NCBI RefSeq assembly: GCF_003428335.1
Contig: NZ_CP031704.1
Coordinates: 3,782,001 to 3,846,000, forward strand
Origin: Solimonas sp. K1W22B-7
Lineage (GTDB): Bacteria > Pseudomonadota > Gammaproteobacteria > Nevskiales > Nevskiaceae
DNA length: 64,000 nt
Reading direction: 5' to 3'
A program made the position numbers and the translations under genes. Each line of letters opens with the position of its first letter. Position 1 is the first letter of the stretch. Positions 55,521 through 64,000 of this stretch are shown one piece after another. The notes beneath the pieces are model-generated. The model was not told the DNA's origin. It made no database searches and saw nothing but the letters and a program-made list of their open reading frames with translations.

Positions 55521-56440
55521 ATGTCCGCAATCATCCAGACCCTGGCGCGCTGGTCCGCCGGTGCCGCCCTGCTGTTCGCCAGCGCCGGCCCGGCCGTGGC
55601 GCAGCAGGCCGAGCCCGCGCACGAGCCCTTGACGCTGAGCCACGTCGAAACCGAGGGCCCGGTCGCCAGCCCCGACCTGGATGCCGCACTGGCCGCACTG
55701 CAGGGCCGCCCGCTGGACCAGGCCCTGCAGGACGAGGCCACGGCACTGGTGCAGGACTACTACGCCTGGCTGGAATGGCGCGAGGTGCAAGTCTCGGCGC
55801 AGCAGGGCGAACAGCCCCCGGCCAGCTGAAGCTGCGGGTCGAAGCACTGCCGCCGCTGCCGGCAGCCGAGCCGCCGTCCGCACTGGCGGAGGAGCGGCCT
55901 GTGCCCGCGAAGAAGCGTGTCCGCAGGCGCGAGGAGCCGATCCTGGCGACCGACTACGACAGCTGGCTGCAGTCCCCGGCACGCGTGCTGGTGGACGCCG
56001 CCGCACGCCGCCTCTACCTCAAGCGCGGCCAGCGCATCGTCAACTACACGGTCGCGGTGGGCACCGAGCACACGCCCACCCCGCCGGGCGTATACCGCGT
56101 GGAGCAGATCGCGCACCGCCCCACCTGGTATCCCACGGCGACGATCCGCCGCGACCACGCGGCGCGCGGCATCAAGCTGCCCGCCACGGTGCCGCCGGGA
56201 GACGGCAACCCCCTCGGCGCCTGGTTCGTGCGGCTGCAGGACTCCATCGGCATCCACGGCACCAATGAGCCGGCCTCCATCGGGCAGGCCAGCAGCTATG
56301 GCTGCGTGCGCATGCACGAACGTGACCTGGAGGAACTGGCGCGCGCGCTGCGCCCCGGCGACCGCGTACTGATCATCGGACACCCTCCGCCGCCGCAGCA
56401 GGTGAGCCTGGGCGACACCGGCGGGAGCGCACACCCGTGA
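55521..56440 (+). pseudogene. L,D-transpeptidase (YkuD domain), frameshifted in a C-run
   Basis: The gene begins in one frame (MSAIIQTLARWSAG, signal peptide, then a helical part to EQPPAS stop at 55827-55829) and continues in the next frame as an intact YkuD domain. The active site is IHGTNEPASIG...SSYGCVRMHERD, with the catalytic cysteine in SYGCVRM. Restoring one C to the CCCCC at 55815-55819 fuses them as QPPGQLKLRV. No plausible start exists for the second part alone. YkuD enzymes make 3-3 peptidoglycan or lipoprotein cross-links in the periplasm, so the signal peptide is needed. It overlaps the NUDIX gene by four bases. It may be a sequencing error. Confidence 0.75.
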
Positions 56441-57030
56441 TCACGCCCCCGATCCGCTACTGCAATGCCTGCGGCCACGGGGTCGATTTCCGCGTGCCGG
56501 AGGGCGATCACCTCGAGCGCCATGTCTGCGGCCGCTGCGGCAACATCCAGTACATCAACCCCAAGGTGATCGTCGGCGTGGTGCCCGAGGCCGAGGACGG
56601 CCGCGTCCTGATGTGCCGCCGCAACATCGAACCGCGCCTGGGCCTGTGGACCTTCCCCGCAGGTTTCATGGAGCTGGGCGAAAGCAGCGGCCAGGGCGCC
56701 GTGCGCGAGGCACTGGAGGAAGCACAGGCAGAGGTGGAGCCGCTGGACCTGATCGCCGTCATCAACGTGCCCTACGTCAGCCAGGTCTACCTGATCCATC
56801 GCGGGCGCATGCTCGGCACGCATTTCGGCCCGACACTCGAAAGCTCCGAGGTGCGGCTGATGCGCGAGGACGAGATCCCCTGGGACGACATCGCCTTCCC
56901 GACGATCTGGCACAGCCTCAAGTTCTTCTTCGCCGATCGCCAGATCGGCCGGTACAGCACGCACACGCTCGACCTGAAGTTCCGCCCGCGGCCACCGCAG
57001 CGCGCCGAAGTCAGCGGCGGCAACATCTAG
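56437..57030 (+). CDS. NUDIX hydrolase with N-terminal zinc ribbon
   Basis: 197 residues. CNACG and CGRCG near the N-terminus form a zinc ribbon as in NudC-like and related proteins. The Nudix box GFMELGESSGQGAVREALEEAQAEV has the REALEEA core. The family hydrolyses nucleoside diphosphate derivatives; the substrate is undetermined. GTG start, overlapping the transpeptidase stop. Confidence 0.9.
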   Translation: MITPPIRYCNACGHGVDFRVPEGDHLERHVCGRCGNIQYINPKVIVGVVPEAEDGRVLMCRRNIEPRLGLWTFPAGFMELGESSGQGAVREALEEAQAEVEPLDLIAVINVPYVSQVYLIHRGRMLGTHFGPTLESSEVRLMREDEIPWDDIAFPTIWHSLKFFFADRQIGRYSTHTLDLKFRPRPPQRAEVSGGNI

Positions 57031-57037
57031 GGCCTGT

Positions 57038-57096
57038 CATCCCCCAATATCGGGGGCCCGCCCCCTGAACGGGGGAATCCCCCCCGCGTGGGGATA
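57038..57096. repeat. Tandem GC-rich hairpins upstream of the lipoprotein gene
   Basis: CCCCCAATATCGGGGG, CCCCCTGAACGGGGG and CCCCCCCGCGTGGGG follow each other within 59 bases, before the start at 57168. Termination, control or REP role cannot be told apart. Confidence 0.6.
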
Positions 57097-57167
57097 AAAA
57101 CGCCGCGGTGTTCTCCGTAGATTGGCCCGCACCCAGGATCGGGTAACGACCTTTCGGAGAGCATTCG

Positions 57168-58295
57168 ATGATCAACAAGACTCAGACCGCGCGGCGCATG
57201 ACGCGCATCGCCGCGCTGGCCGCGCTCGTCGCTGTCGGCGGCATGACGGCCGGCTGCAGCGACAACGACGGCGGCGGCCCGGATGGCACGGGCGGTGGCG
57301 GCGGCGGTGGCGGCCCCGGCGTCAACGGCGGCAGCCGCTCGGCGGTGGCCAACCAGGCCGCGGTGGCGCTGGCCGTGATCAACCAGCTCGACGCGATCCT
57401 GCCGGCCGCCCCCGCGGCTCCGGCTCCTTCGGCCGCAGCGGCGCCGAAGGCGGCCGGCCAGGACCTCTGCTCCGGCGGTTCCGGCACCGTCGGCACGCCG
57501 CAGAACAGCAGCGCCCCGCCGGGCAACGTGCCCTACACCGAGGCACAGTCGCTCAACTACAGCATCGCCACCCAGACCATCGACGACTGCGTGCTGCTGG
57601 ACCAGGACATCAACAACCCCGGCGGCAACGGCATCCCGGCATCGAACACGCGCACCCGCATCACGCTGGACGGCCAGATCCAGAGCGGAAGCGCCAGCAC
57701 CAGCGGCTACGGCTACGGCTTCGCTTCGCTGGGCACCGAGGCCAACCCGCTGAGCTTCGACACCCGCATCAACGGCAGCGCCGCCGGCCACAGCTTCGAC
57801 GGCAGCTCGCAGCTGGACCTGTTCCTGCGCAACGACTCCAAGTCCACCGGCGAGGGCACCGAGGCGCAGATCTTCTCGTCCTTCAAGTTCGCGGTGGTGG
57901 GCAGCAGCGGCGGCGCCAGCGCCGGCGACAAGGGCACGATCCTGTTCGGCAAGGCGCTGAGCGACCGCTTCCGGATCGGCACGAACGCGGCCGGCACCAG
58001 CCTGGCCGGCCAGTACAGCATCGACACCTCGGCCTGCAAGGTGACGGTGGTGATCGCGACCAACACGCCGCTGACCCGCAATGGTGCCGGCCAGGCGACG
58101 GCGGGTGAGCTCGCGCTGACGGTCAACGGCACCGCCTCCACGGTGGCCTACAACAGCGACGGCGGCGTGACGGTGACCCAGGGGTCCAGCACCCAGACCT
58201 TCACGGCACAGGAACTGGCCACGGCGCAGTCCACCGAACGCTGCAATGCCGGCGGCATCGCGGCCTTCGCCGGTTACGCGGGCAGCTTCTTCTGA
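57168..58295 (+). CDS. Lipoprotein of unknown function with Gly-rich linker
   Basis: 375 residues. The lipoprotein signal ends in TAGC (Cys near residue 30). A Gly-rich stretch (GGGGGGGG) follows, then a long Ser/Thr/Gly-rich region with beta character and a few cysteines (QDLC, TIDDC, TSACK, ERCNAGG) that may form disulphides. I do not recognise the family. A ribosome site GGAGAG precedes the start. A terminator at 58322-58346 ends the transcript. Confidence 0.7.
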   Translation: MINKTQTARRMTRIAALAALVAVGGMTAGCSDNDGGGPDGTGGGGGGGGPGVNGGSRSAVANQAAVALAVINQLDAILPAAPAAPAPSAAAAPKAAGQDLCSGGSGTVGTPQNSSAPPGNVPYTEAQSLNYSIATQTIDDCVLLDQDINNPGGNGIPASNTRTRITLDGQIQSGSASTSGYGYGFASLGTEANPLSFDTRINGSAAGHSFDGSSQLDLFLRNDSKSTGEGTEAQIFSSFKFAVVGSSGGASAGDKGTILFGKALSDRFRIGTNAAGTSLAGQYSIDTSACKVTVVIATNTPLTRNGAGQATAGELALTVNGTASTVAYNSDGGVTVTQGSSTQTFTAQELATAQSTERCNAGGIAAFAGYAGSFF

Positions 58296-58321
58296 GCCCG
58301 GAAGGGTACTGAAGACCAGAA

Positions 58322-58346
58322 GCCCCGCCCCGGCGGGGCTTTTTTT
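58322..58346 (+). terminator. Intrinsic terminator after the lipoprotein gene
   Basis: GCCCCGCC/GGCGGGGC followed by TTTTTTT, 26 bases after the stop. Confidence 0.88.
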
Positions 58347-58455
58347 GGGGCGCCCGCCGGTCTGGCGCCGACCACGTCCGGACGGACGACCTCGCTACCG
58401 TTGCAGTTTCGTTTAAAATACATCTCCCGATTGTCCCAGCCGCCCTGTAGAAGCC

Positions 58456-58779
58456 ATGACCTTCGTCGTTATTGAAAACTGCATCAAGTGCAAATACACC
58501 GACTGCGTGGAGGTCTGCCCGGTCGACTGTTTCCACGAAGGCCCCAACTTCCTGGTGATCGACCCGGAGGAGTGCATCGACTGCACCCTCTGCGAGCCGG
58601 AATGCCCGGCCGAGGCGATCTTCGCCGAGGACGACCTGCCCGCCGACCAGGCGCACTTCAAGCAGCTCAATGCCGAGCTGACCAAGGTCTGGCCGGTCAT
58701 TACCGAAAAGCGGGAGATGGCTGCCGACGCCAAGGAATGGGACGGCAAGCCGGGCAAGCTGGCCCTGCTCGAACGCTAG
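58456..58779 (+). CDS. fdxA: Ferredoxin FdxA, 3Fe-4S/4Fe-4S type
   Basis: 107 residues. [18 protein letters not shown] and [12 protein letters not shown] give the cysteines for the two clusters of the 7Fe class; the C-terminal half is the extension usual in gammaproteobacterial FdxA. It passes electrons in the cytoplasm. Its partners are unknown. Its own terminator follows. Confidence 0.95.
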   Translation: MTFVVIENCIKCKYTDCVEVCPVDCFHEGPNFLVIDPEECIDCTLCEPECPAEAIFAEDDLPADQAHFKQLNAELTKVWPVITEKREMAADAKEWDGKPGKLALLER

Positions 58780-58800
58780 TCCGCACCCTGATGCGAGAAA

Positions 58801-58823
58801 GCCCGCCTCGAGCGGGCTTTTTT
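58801..58823 (+). terminator. Intrinsic terminator of fdxA
   Basis: GCCCGC/GCGGGC with CTCGA loop followed by TTTTTT, 22 bases after the stop. Confidence 0.88.
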
Positions 58824-58850
58824 GCTGGGGATGATTACCCGGAGCAAGCC

Positions 58851-58909
58851 ATGCAGGAGCGAGCTTGCTGGCGACAAGGTGGTTGTCGCCAGCAAGCTGG
58901 CTCCTGCAT
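58851..58909. repeat. 59-base REP-like hairpin between fdxA and argG
   Basis: 27-base arms starting ATGCAGGAGCGAGCTTGCT with one mismatch and a GGTGG loop. The GAGCGAGCTTGCT core also appears at about 34777-34795. It lies between convergent genes. Confidence 0.9.
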
Positions 58910-58933
58910 CTGCAGGGCCGGCGTCCAGAAACG

Positions 58934-58959
58934 AAAAAGCCCGCGAAAGCGGGCTTTTT
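58934..58959. terminator. Terminator of argG (bidirectional)
   Basis: AAAAAGCCCGC-GAAA-GCGGGCTTTTT, with a run of T on both strands, 17 bases after the argG stop on the minus strand. Confidence 0.85.
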
Positions 58960-58976
58960 CTTGCTGCAGCAACGAC

Positions 58977-60191
58977 TTACGCCTTTCGATCGCGCCGAGC
59001 GCCCGTCCGCAGGCGCAGCGCGTTGAGGCGAATGAAGCCCTCGGCGTCCTTCTGGTTGTAAGCGCCCTTGTCGTCCTCGAAGGTCGCCACGCGGGCGTCG
59101 AACAGGGAGTCCTTGGAGCGGCGGCCGGCGTTGTAGACGGCGCCCTTGTACAGCTTCAGGCGCACATCGCCGTTGACCTTGACCTGGGTATCGTCGATCA
59201 GGGCCTGCAGGGCGCGGCGCTCGGGGCTGAACCAGTAGCCGTTGTAGATCAGCTTGGCGTAGCGCGGCATGATCTCGTCCTTCAGGTGCGCCTGCTCGCG
59301 GTCGAGGCAGAGGCTCTCGATCGCGCGGTGCGCCTTGAGCAGGATCGTGCCACCCGGGGTTTCGTAGCAGCCGCGCGACTTCATGCCGACGTAGCGGTTC
59401 TCGACGATGTCGAGGCGGCCGATGCCGTGCTTGCCGCCCAGCTCGTTGAGCGTGGCCAGCAGCTTGTAGGGCTTCATGCGCTTGCCGTTGACGGCCACCG
59501 CGTCGCCCTGCTCGAACTTGATGGTGACGATCTCCGGGGCGTCCGGGGCGTCTTCGGGGTTCTTGGTCCAGCGCCAGATGGAGTCATCCGGCACCCACCA
59601 CGGGTCTTCCAGGCCGCCGCCCTCGTAGGAGATGTGCAGCGCGTTGGCGTCCATCGAGTAGGGTGAGCCGCCGCCCTTCTTCTTGGTGATGGGGATCTTG
59701 TGCTTTGCGGCGTAGGCCAGCAGGGTCTCGCGCGAGGTCAGGTCCCACTCGCGCCAGGGCGCGATGACCTTGATGTCGGGGTTGAAGTGGTAGGCCCCCA
59801 GTTCGAAACGGACCTGGTCGTTGCCCTTGCCGGTGGCGCCATGGGAAATGGCGTCGCAGCCGGTCTTCTCGGCGATCTCCATCAGGCGCTTGGCGATCAG
59901 CGGGCGCGCGATCGAGGTGCCGAGCAGGTACTCGCCCTCGTAGATCGCGTTGGCGCGGAACATCGGGAAGACGAAATCGCGGACGAATTCCTCGCGCAGA
60001 TCGTCGATGAAGATTTCCTTCACGCCCAGGGCCTTGGCCTTGGGGCGCACGTGGTCCAGCTCCTCGCCCTGGCCGATGTCGGCGGTGAAGGTCACCACCT
60101 CGCAGTTGTAGGTGTCCTGCAGCCACTTGAGGATGACCGAGGTATCCAGCCCGCCGGAATAGGCGAGCGCGACTTTGCGCACTTTGCTCAT
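58977..60191 (-). CDS. argG: Argininosuccinate synthase
   Basis: 404 residues. [16 protein letters not shown] is the ATP-binding PP-loop; [12 protein letters not shown] and DPWWVPDDS follow. It joins citrulline and aspartate with ATP in arginine synthesis. The start at 60191 (MSKVRKVAL) is fixed by the PP-loop position; the frame upstream is antisense overlap. The 178-base region to rnt holds a leader hairpin (GGCCGCC/GGCGGCC at about 60255-60281). Confidence 0.96.
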   Translation of the reverse strand: MSKVRKVALAYSGGLDTSVILKWLQDTYNCEVVTFTADIGQGEELDHVRPKAKALGVKEIFIDDLREEFVRDFVFPMFRANAIYEGEYLLGTSIARPLIAKRLMEIAEKTGCDAISHGATGKGNDQVRFELGAYHFNPDIKVIAPWREWDLTSRETLLAYAAKHKIPITKKKGGGSPYSMDANALHISYEGGGLEDPWWVPDDSIWRWTKNPEDAPDAPEIVTIKFEQGDAVAVNGKRMKPYKLLATLNELGGKHGIGRLDIVENRYVGMKSRGCYETPGGTILLKAHRAIESLCLDREQAHLKDEIMPRYAKLIYNGYWFSPERRALQALIDDTQVKVNGDVRLKLYKGAVYNAGRRSKDSLFDARVATFEDDKGAYNQKDAEGFIRLNALRLRTGARRDRKA

Positions 60192-60369
60192 GGGTTTTTC
60201 GTGACCGCAGTAAGGGACAGGGGTGAGGAAAAAGCGCGCGGATTTTGCCTGAAATGGCCGCCGCCCGCATGCGCGGCGGCCCGGTTCACCCCACGGCCGG
60301 CCCGGAATCGGGGAAAATGACGCGCCGCGCCCCTGCCGGGGCCCGCGCAGCCCCCATCCGGAACCCGCC

Positions 60370-61050
60370 TTGAACGACCAGACCTCCCCCACCCCCGCCC
60401 CCAGGCCGCCCAAGCTCGGCCATCGTTTCCGCGGCTTCCTGCCGGTGGTGGTGGACGTGGAGACCGGTGGTTTCAACTCGCAGACCGACGCGCTGCTGGA
60501 GATCGCCGCGGTGATCCTGGGCGTGGACGGGAACGGCGACCTGGTGCGCCGCCAGACCGTGTTCTCGCATATCACCCCCTTCCCGGGCGCCAACATGGAG
60601 AAGGCCTCCATGGAGATCAACGGCATCAGGGTCGACAACCCGCTGCGCCTGGCGCGGCCGGAAGCCGAGGCCCTGTCCCATATCTTCAAGCCGATCCGCC
60701 AGGCGGTGTCGGAGAACGGCTGCACCCGCGCGATCCTGGTCGGCCACAACGCCCACTTCGACCTGGGCTTCCTGAATGCCGCGATCGCGCGCACCGGCGT
60801 CAAGCGCAGCCCCTTCCACCCGTTTTCGGCCTTCGACACGGTGACCCTGGCCGGCGCCATGCTCGGCCAGACCGTGCTGGCGCGCTCGCTGCAGGTGGCC
60901 GGCCTGGGCCATGACCAGAACGAGGCCCATTCGGCGATCTACGACGCCGAGAAGACCGCCGACCTGTTCTGCCTGCTGGTCAACCGCCTCAAGGGCCTGC
61001 TGCCCGGCGACAGCGACGAGGAACCCATCCACTTCGAGGAACCGGAATGA
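60370..61050 (+). CDS. rnt: Ribonuclease T
   Basis: 226 residues. DEDDh exonuclease motifs: VVVDVETGG (Asp29, Glu31), [11 protein letters not shown], and [14 protein letters not shown] with the catalytic His and Asp. It trims the 3' end of tRNA and other stable RNAs. The start is TTG at 60370; the family motif [15 protein letters not shown] begins soon after, so no later start fits. The stop overlaps the next gene (ATGA). Confidence 0.93.
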   Translation: MNDQTSPTPAPRPPKLGHRFRGFLPVVVDVETGGFNSQTDALLEIAAVILGVDGNGDLVRRQTVFSHITPFPGANMEKASMEINGIRVDNPLRLARPEAEALSHIFKPIRQAVSENGCTRAILVGHNAHFDLGFLNAAIARTGVKRSPFHPFSAFDTVTLAGAMLGQTVLARSLQVAGLGHDQNEAHSAIYDAEKTADLFCLLVNRLKGLLPGDSDEEPIHFEEPE

Positions 61051-62195
61051 AGCGCGCCCTGCTGGGTGGCGGCGCGTTCCTGCTGCTCCTGGCACTGGGC
61101 CTGCTGCTGGCCGTCAAGCTGCGCTACGGCGGCGGCGGCGACTTTCCCAATCGCGTTCCCGGGCCGCCGCGCCTGCCGGAGTCCGCGCTGGAGCTGGTGG
61201 CCGAATTGCCGACACCGCCAGGCAACATCGCGGTGTCTTCCGGTGGCCGGGTATTCGTCACCCTGCACCCGGAGGCCAGGCCCGCGATCAAGGTCGCCGA
61301 ACTGGTTGACGGCAAGGCCGTGCCTTTTCCCAACGAGGCATTCCAGACCGGTGCCGGCGAACCGCGCCATTTCCGCGACGTGCTGTCGCTGCGCATCGAC
61401 GGCTATGGCCGCCTCTGGACCCTGGACAACGGCGGCCATGGCCGCCACCCGGGACGCCTGCTGGCCTTCGACCCGCGCCGCAACGAGGTGCTGGTGGACT
61501 ACGAGTTCCCGCGCGCGATCGCCGGGCTGGGCTCGCACCTCAACGACTTCCAGGTGTCGCTGGATGGCAGGACCGTGTTCATCGCCGACGCCAGCCTGTT
61601 CGCCAGGACCCCGGCGCTGATCGTGTTCGACATCGAGAAGCGCGAGGCGCGCCGCGTGCTCGAAGGCCAGCCCTCGGTCACCCCGGAGTTCTACACGCCG
61701 GTGGTCGACGGCCGCCGCATGGAGGCCTACGGCCTGGTGGCGGTGCGGCCGGGGGTGGATTCCATCGCGCTGGACGCCAACGGCCAGTGGCTGTACTTCG
61801 CCCCGGTCACCAGCACCCAGCTCTATCGCATCCGCAGCGGCGACCTGGTCGACAGCAGCCTCAGCGCCGCGGACCTGGCGGCGCGGGTGGAGACCTACGC
61901 GCCCAAGACCATGACCGACGGCCTGACCATGGACGGCGAGGGCAACATCTACCTGTCGGACCCCGAGCACTCGGCGATCCTGCTGCTCAAGCCCGACCGG
62001 ACGCTGGAAACCCTGCTGCAGACGCCGCGCCTGCGCTGGCCCGACGGGTTCAGCTTCGGCCCGGACGGCTGGCTTTATGTCAGCTGCTCCAGCCTGCACC
62101 AGGTGATCGGCCTGCCGCAGTCCAGCGTCGCCGCCCATGCGCCCTACCCCGTATTCCGGTTCAAAGCCCCGGTCGCCGGCATCCCGGGGCACTGA
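61047..62195 (+). CDS. Major royal jelly/yellow-family secreted beta-propeller protein
   Basis: 382 residues. A hydrophobic N-terminal segment ([22 protein letters not shown]) is a signal or anchor. The rest carries propeller motifs of the MRJP/yellow family: [35 protein letters not shown] and [29 protein letters not shown]. Insect relatives include L-dopachrome isomerases; bacterial function is open. Its overlap with rnt is odd because the two products act in different compartments. Confidence 0.85.
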   Translation: MKRALLGGGAFLLLLALGLLLAVKLRYGGGGDFPNRVPGPPRLPESALELVAELPTPPGNIAVSSGGRVFVTLHPEARPAIKVAELVDGKAVPFPNEAFQTGAGEPRHFRDVLSLRIDGYGRLWTLDNGGHGRHPGRLLAFDPRRNEVLVDYEFPRAIAGLGSHLNDFQVSLDGRTVFIADASLFARTPALIVFDIEKREARRVLEGQPSVTPEFYTPVVDGRRMEAYGLVAVRPGVDSIALDANGQWLYFAPVTSTQLYRIRSGDLVDSSLSAADLAARVETYAPKTMTDGLTMDGEGNIYLSDPEHSAILLLKPDRTLETLLQTPRLRWPDGFSFGPDGWLYVSCSSLHQVIGLPQSSVAAHAPYPVFRFKAPVAGIPGH

Positions 62196-62289
62196 TGGCG
62201 TTCAGCCGCGAGCAAGCCCAGCCCCTGCACTCTCCTGTGTTCTTTTAGAATCGCGCGCAAAATCCCGGATCCAACCGCTGCCGACCTGC

Positions 62290-63807
62290 ATGCCCACCCT
62301 GTCCCGCTGCCTGCTGACGATGTTCTTCGCCCTGGCGCTGGCCGGCCCGGCGCAGGCCTTCAGCTTCAATGACGTCGCACGGCGCGCCCAGAGCCTGTCG
62401 GAGCGCTCCTATGAGAAGCCGGACACCCGGCTGCCCAAGGAAGTGGCCGACCTGGGCTACGACCAGTACCGCGACATCCGCTTCCGCCAGGACCAGTCGC
62501 TGTGGCGCAAGGCCAAACTGCCTTTCGAACTGCAGTTCTTCCACCCGGGGCTGTACTACAACCAGGAAGTGAAGATCAACCTGGTCACGGCACAGGGCGT
62601 CACGCCGTTCCGCTTCAACCCCGACTACTTCGACTACGGCCGCAACAACGTCGACCGCAGCAAGCTGCGCGACCTGGGCTATGCCGGCTTTCGCGCGCAT
62701 TACCCGCTCAACTCCAAGAACTACAAGGACGAGCTGATCGTCTTCCTCGGCGCCAGCTACTTCCGCGCCCTGGGCAAGGGCCAGCGCTACGGCCTGTCGG
62801 CGCGGGCGCTGGCGGTGGACACCGGCCTGATGTCCGGCGAGGAGTTTCCGCACTTCAACGAGTTCTGGGTGCAGGCGCCCAAGGCCGGCGACCAGGAACT
62901 GACGATCTACGCACTGCTGGATTCCAAGCGCCTCACCGGCGCCTACCAGTTCCGCATCAAGCCGGGCGACACCACGCAGATCGACGTCAGGAGCCGCGTC
63001 TACCTGCGCGAGGAGGTCGGCAAGCTCGGCGTGGCGCCGCTGACCAGCATGTACTTCTTCGGCGAGAACCAGCCCAACCAGAACGCCGACTACCGGCCCG
63101 AGGTGCACGATTCCGACGGCCTGCTGGTGCAGACCGACAAGGAATGGCTGTGGCGCCCGCTGTCCAACCCGCGCCGCCTGCTGATCACCTCGTTCTCGGC
63201 CAGCGGCCCGCGCGGCTACGGCCTGATGCAGCGCGACCGCGACTTCCGCCACTACGAGGACCTGGAAGCGCGCTACGAGCAGCGCCCCAGCGCCTGGGTG
63301 GAGCCCAAGGGCAACTGGGGGCCCGGACGCGTGGAGCTGGTGCAGATCCCCACGCCGGACGAGACCAACGACAACATCGTGGCCTACTGGGTGCCGGAGC
63401 AGCTGCCGGCGCCGGGCAAGCCGCTGGACGTGGAATACACGCTGCACTGGCAGAAGCTGCGTGAAACCCGGCCCGAGGGCCTGGCGCGGGCCGTGCAGTC
63501 GCGCTACGGCCACGGCCTGATGCGCGGCAGCGACGACAGCATCCGCTTCCACATCGACTTCGAGGGCGGCGCCCTGCCCGACCTGCCGGACGACGCCAAG
63601 CTGGTCGGCGGCGTCTGGGTGGGCGACAACGGCGAGATCCTGGAGCGCCAGACCTACCGCAACGACGTCACCGGCGGCTGGCGCATCAGCCTGCGCGTGA
63701 AGCGCCAGGACCCGGAAAAGCCGCTGGAACTGCGTGCCGTGCTGCGCAACGACAAGGACACGCTCTCCGAAACCTGGAGCTACATCCTGCCGGGCGAACC
63801 GCGCTAG
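62290..63807 (+). CDS. opgG: Glucan biosynthesis protein G (osmoregulated periplasmic glucans)
   Basis: 505 residues. A signal peptide ends QAFSF, then FNDVARRAQSLSERSYEKPDTRLPKEVADL and FFHPGLYYNQEVKINLV open the beta-rich OpgG domain; the C-terminal immunoglobulin-like domain ends YILPGEPR. It acts in the periplasm on glucan backbones made by OpgH. A probable opgH starts 9 bases later. OpgD is an alternative, but the opgG-opgH pairing favours OpgG. Confidence 0.92.
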   Translation: MPTLSRCLLTMFFALALAGPAQAFSFNDVARRAQSLSERSYEKPDTRLPKEVADLGYDQYRDIRFRQDQSLWRKAKLPFELQFFHPGLYYNQEVKINLVTAQGVTPFRFNPDYFDYGRNNVDRSKLRDLGYAGFRAHYPLNSKNYKDELIVFLGASYFRALGKGQRYGLSARALAVDTGLMSGEEFPHFNEFWVQAPKAGDQELTIYALLDSKRLTGAYQFRIKPGDTTQIDVRSRVYLREEVGKLGVAPLTSMYFFGENQPNQNADYRPEVHDSDGLLVQTDKEWLWRPLSNPRRLLITSFSASGPRGYGLMQRDRDFRHYEDLEARYEQRPSAWVEPKGNWGPGRVELVQIPTPDETNDNIVAYWVPEQLPAPGKPLDVEYTLHWQKLRETRPEGLARAVQSRYGHGLMRGSDDSIRFHIDFEGGALPDLPDDAKLVGGVWVGDNGEILERQTYRNDVTGGWRISLRVKRQDPEKPLELRAVLRNDKDTLSETWSYILPGEPR

Positions 63808-63816
63808 CCTTCGCCG

Positions 63817-64000
63817 ATGAGTACCGAGCAGCTCCGCGCCCGCGTTGACGCCTACCTTGCCCGCCTGCCGCTGGAGCCGGCGCAGGCGGAGACGCTGCGC
63901 ACGCGCGCCGACGCCCTGCTGCGGCGCCACCCGACACCCGATGCCGCCGCCGTGTTCAGCGAGCTGCACGAGGCCCTGGCGGGCGAAGCACCGCCGGCCG
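63817..64000 (+). CDS. Probable glucans biosynthesis glucosyltransferase OpgH, N-terminal fragment
   Basis: 61 codons, cut by the window end. It starts MSTEQLRARVDAYLARLPL and is Ala/Arg/Leu-rich and helical, with no enzymatic motif visible. The identification as OpgH is from its place 9 bases after opgG in the conserved opgGH order. Confidence 0.6.
   Translation, partial: MSTEQLRARVDAYLARLPLEPAQAETLRTRADALLRRHPTPDAAAVFSELHEALAGEAPPA

Overview
The window is a GC-rich (roughly two-thirds G+C by eye), densely coded chromosomal segment of a gammaproteobacterium. The gatCAB/mreBCD head-to-head arrangement, the mrdAB-mltB-rlpA-dacA-lipB run, the pilT/pilU genes beside yggS, and the many REP-like hairpins suggest a member of the Xanthomonadales/Nevskiales side of the class, possibly a Solimonas- or Nevskia-like organism. 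That placement is inference from gene order and protein style; no rRNA gene is present to settle it. Most of the window is core genome. The only clear mobile element is one IS3-family insertion sequence.

Layout. 1-1.6 kb: the end of a strictosidine-synthase-like protein and a GT4 glycosyltransferase. 1.7-6.0 kb: a fatty-acid beta-oxidation pair (thiolase, then multifunctional hydratase/dehydrogenase) divergent from a TetR regulator, with two matching candidate operators in the shared promoter. 6.0-6.7 kb: repeat-filled spacer. 6.7-11.2 kb: purU, then a four-gene lipid-modification-like operon (DUF1295 membrane protein, CFA-synthase-like methyltransferase, NAPE-PLD-like hydrolase, secreted protein). 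11.3-12.2 kb: two small lipoproteins. 12.2-16.9 kb: gatC-gatA-gatB-hslO-SET domain gene. 17.0-26.9 kb: the cell-elongation cluster mreBCD-mrdA-rodA-mltB-rlpA-dacA, then lipB. 27.0-30.9 kb: a complete Mla phospholipid-transport operon mlaFEDCB plus mlaA. 31.0-34.4 kb: an AraC regulator divergent from a DUF1302 outer-membrane protein. 34.4-35.0 kb: repeat-filled spacer.

35.0-41.6 kb: a self-contained RND efflux operon (tetR, TolC-like channel, adaptor, pump) with a strong palindromic operator. 41.8-43.2 kb: carbonic anhydrase abutting a PhaB-type reductase. 43.5-45.1 kb: a DUF3228 gene, tRNA-Gln, rpsI and rplM. 45.8-49.1 kb: three tandem PilT-family ATPases. 49.2-53.0 kb: yggS, rpiA, an RRM protein, an RhlE-type helicase and a DUF4399 protein. 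53.0-54.4 kb: a complete IS3-family element. 54.4-58.3 kb: a low-complexity outer-membrane protein, a frameshifted L,D-transpeptidase, a NUDIX hydrolase and a lipoprotein. 58.4-64 kb: ferredoxin fdxA, argG, RNase T, a royal-jelly/yellow-family protein, opgG and the start of a probable opgH.

The common theme is the cell envelope: wall elongation, lipid asymmetry, lipid modification, efflux, pili and glucans. I did not find a CRISPR array, prophage, toxin-antitoxin or defence locus. The least explained material is the unusually rich set of intergenic palindromes (several families, some in two or three copies, often just after stop codons or between genes of one operon), the four-gene lipid-modification-like operon, the candidate operator pairs and the third PilT paralogue.
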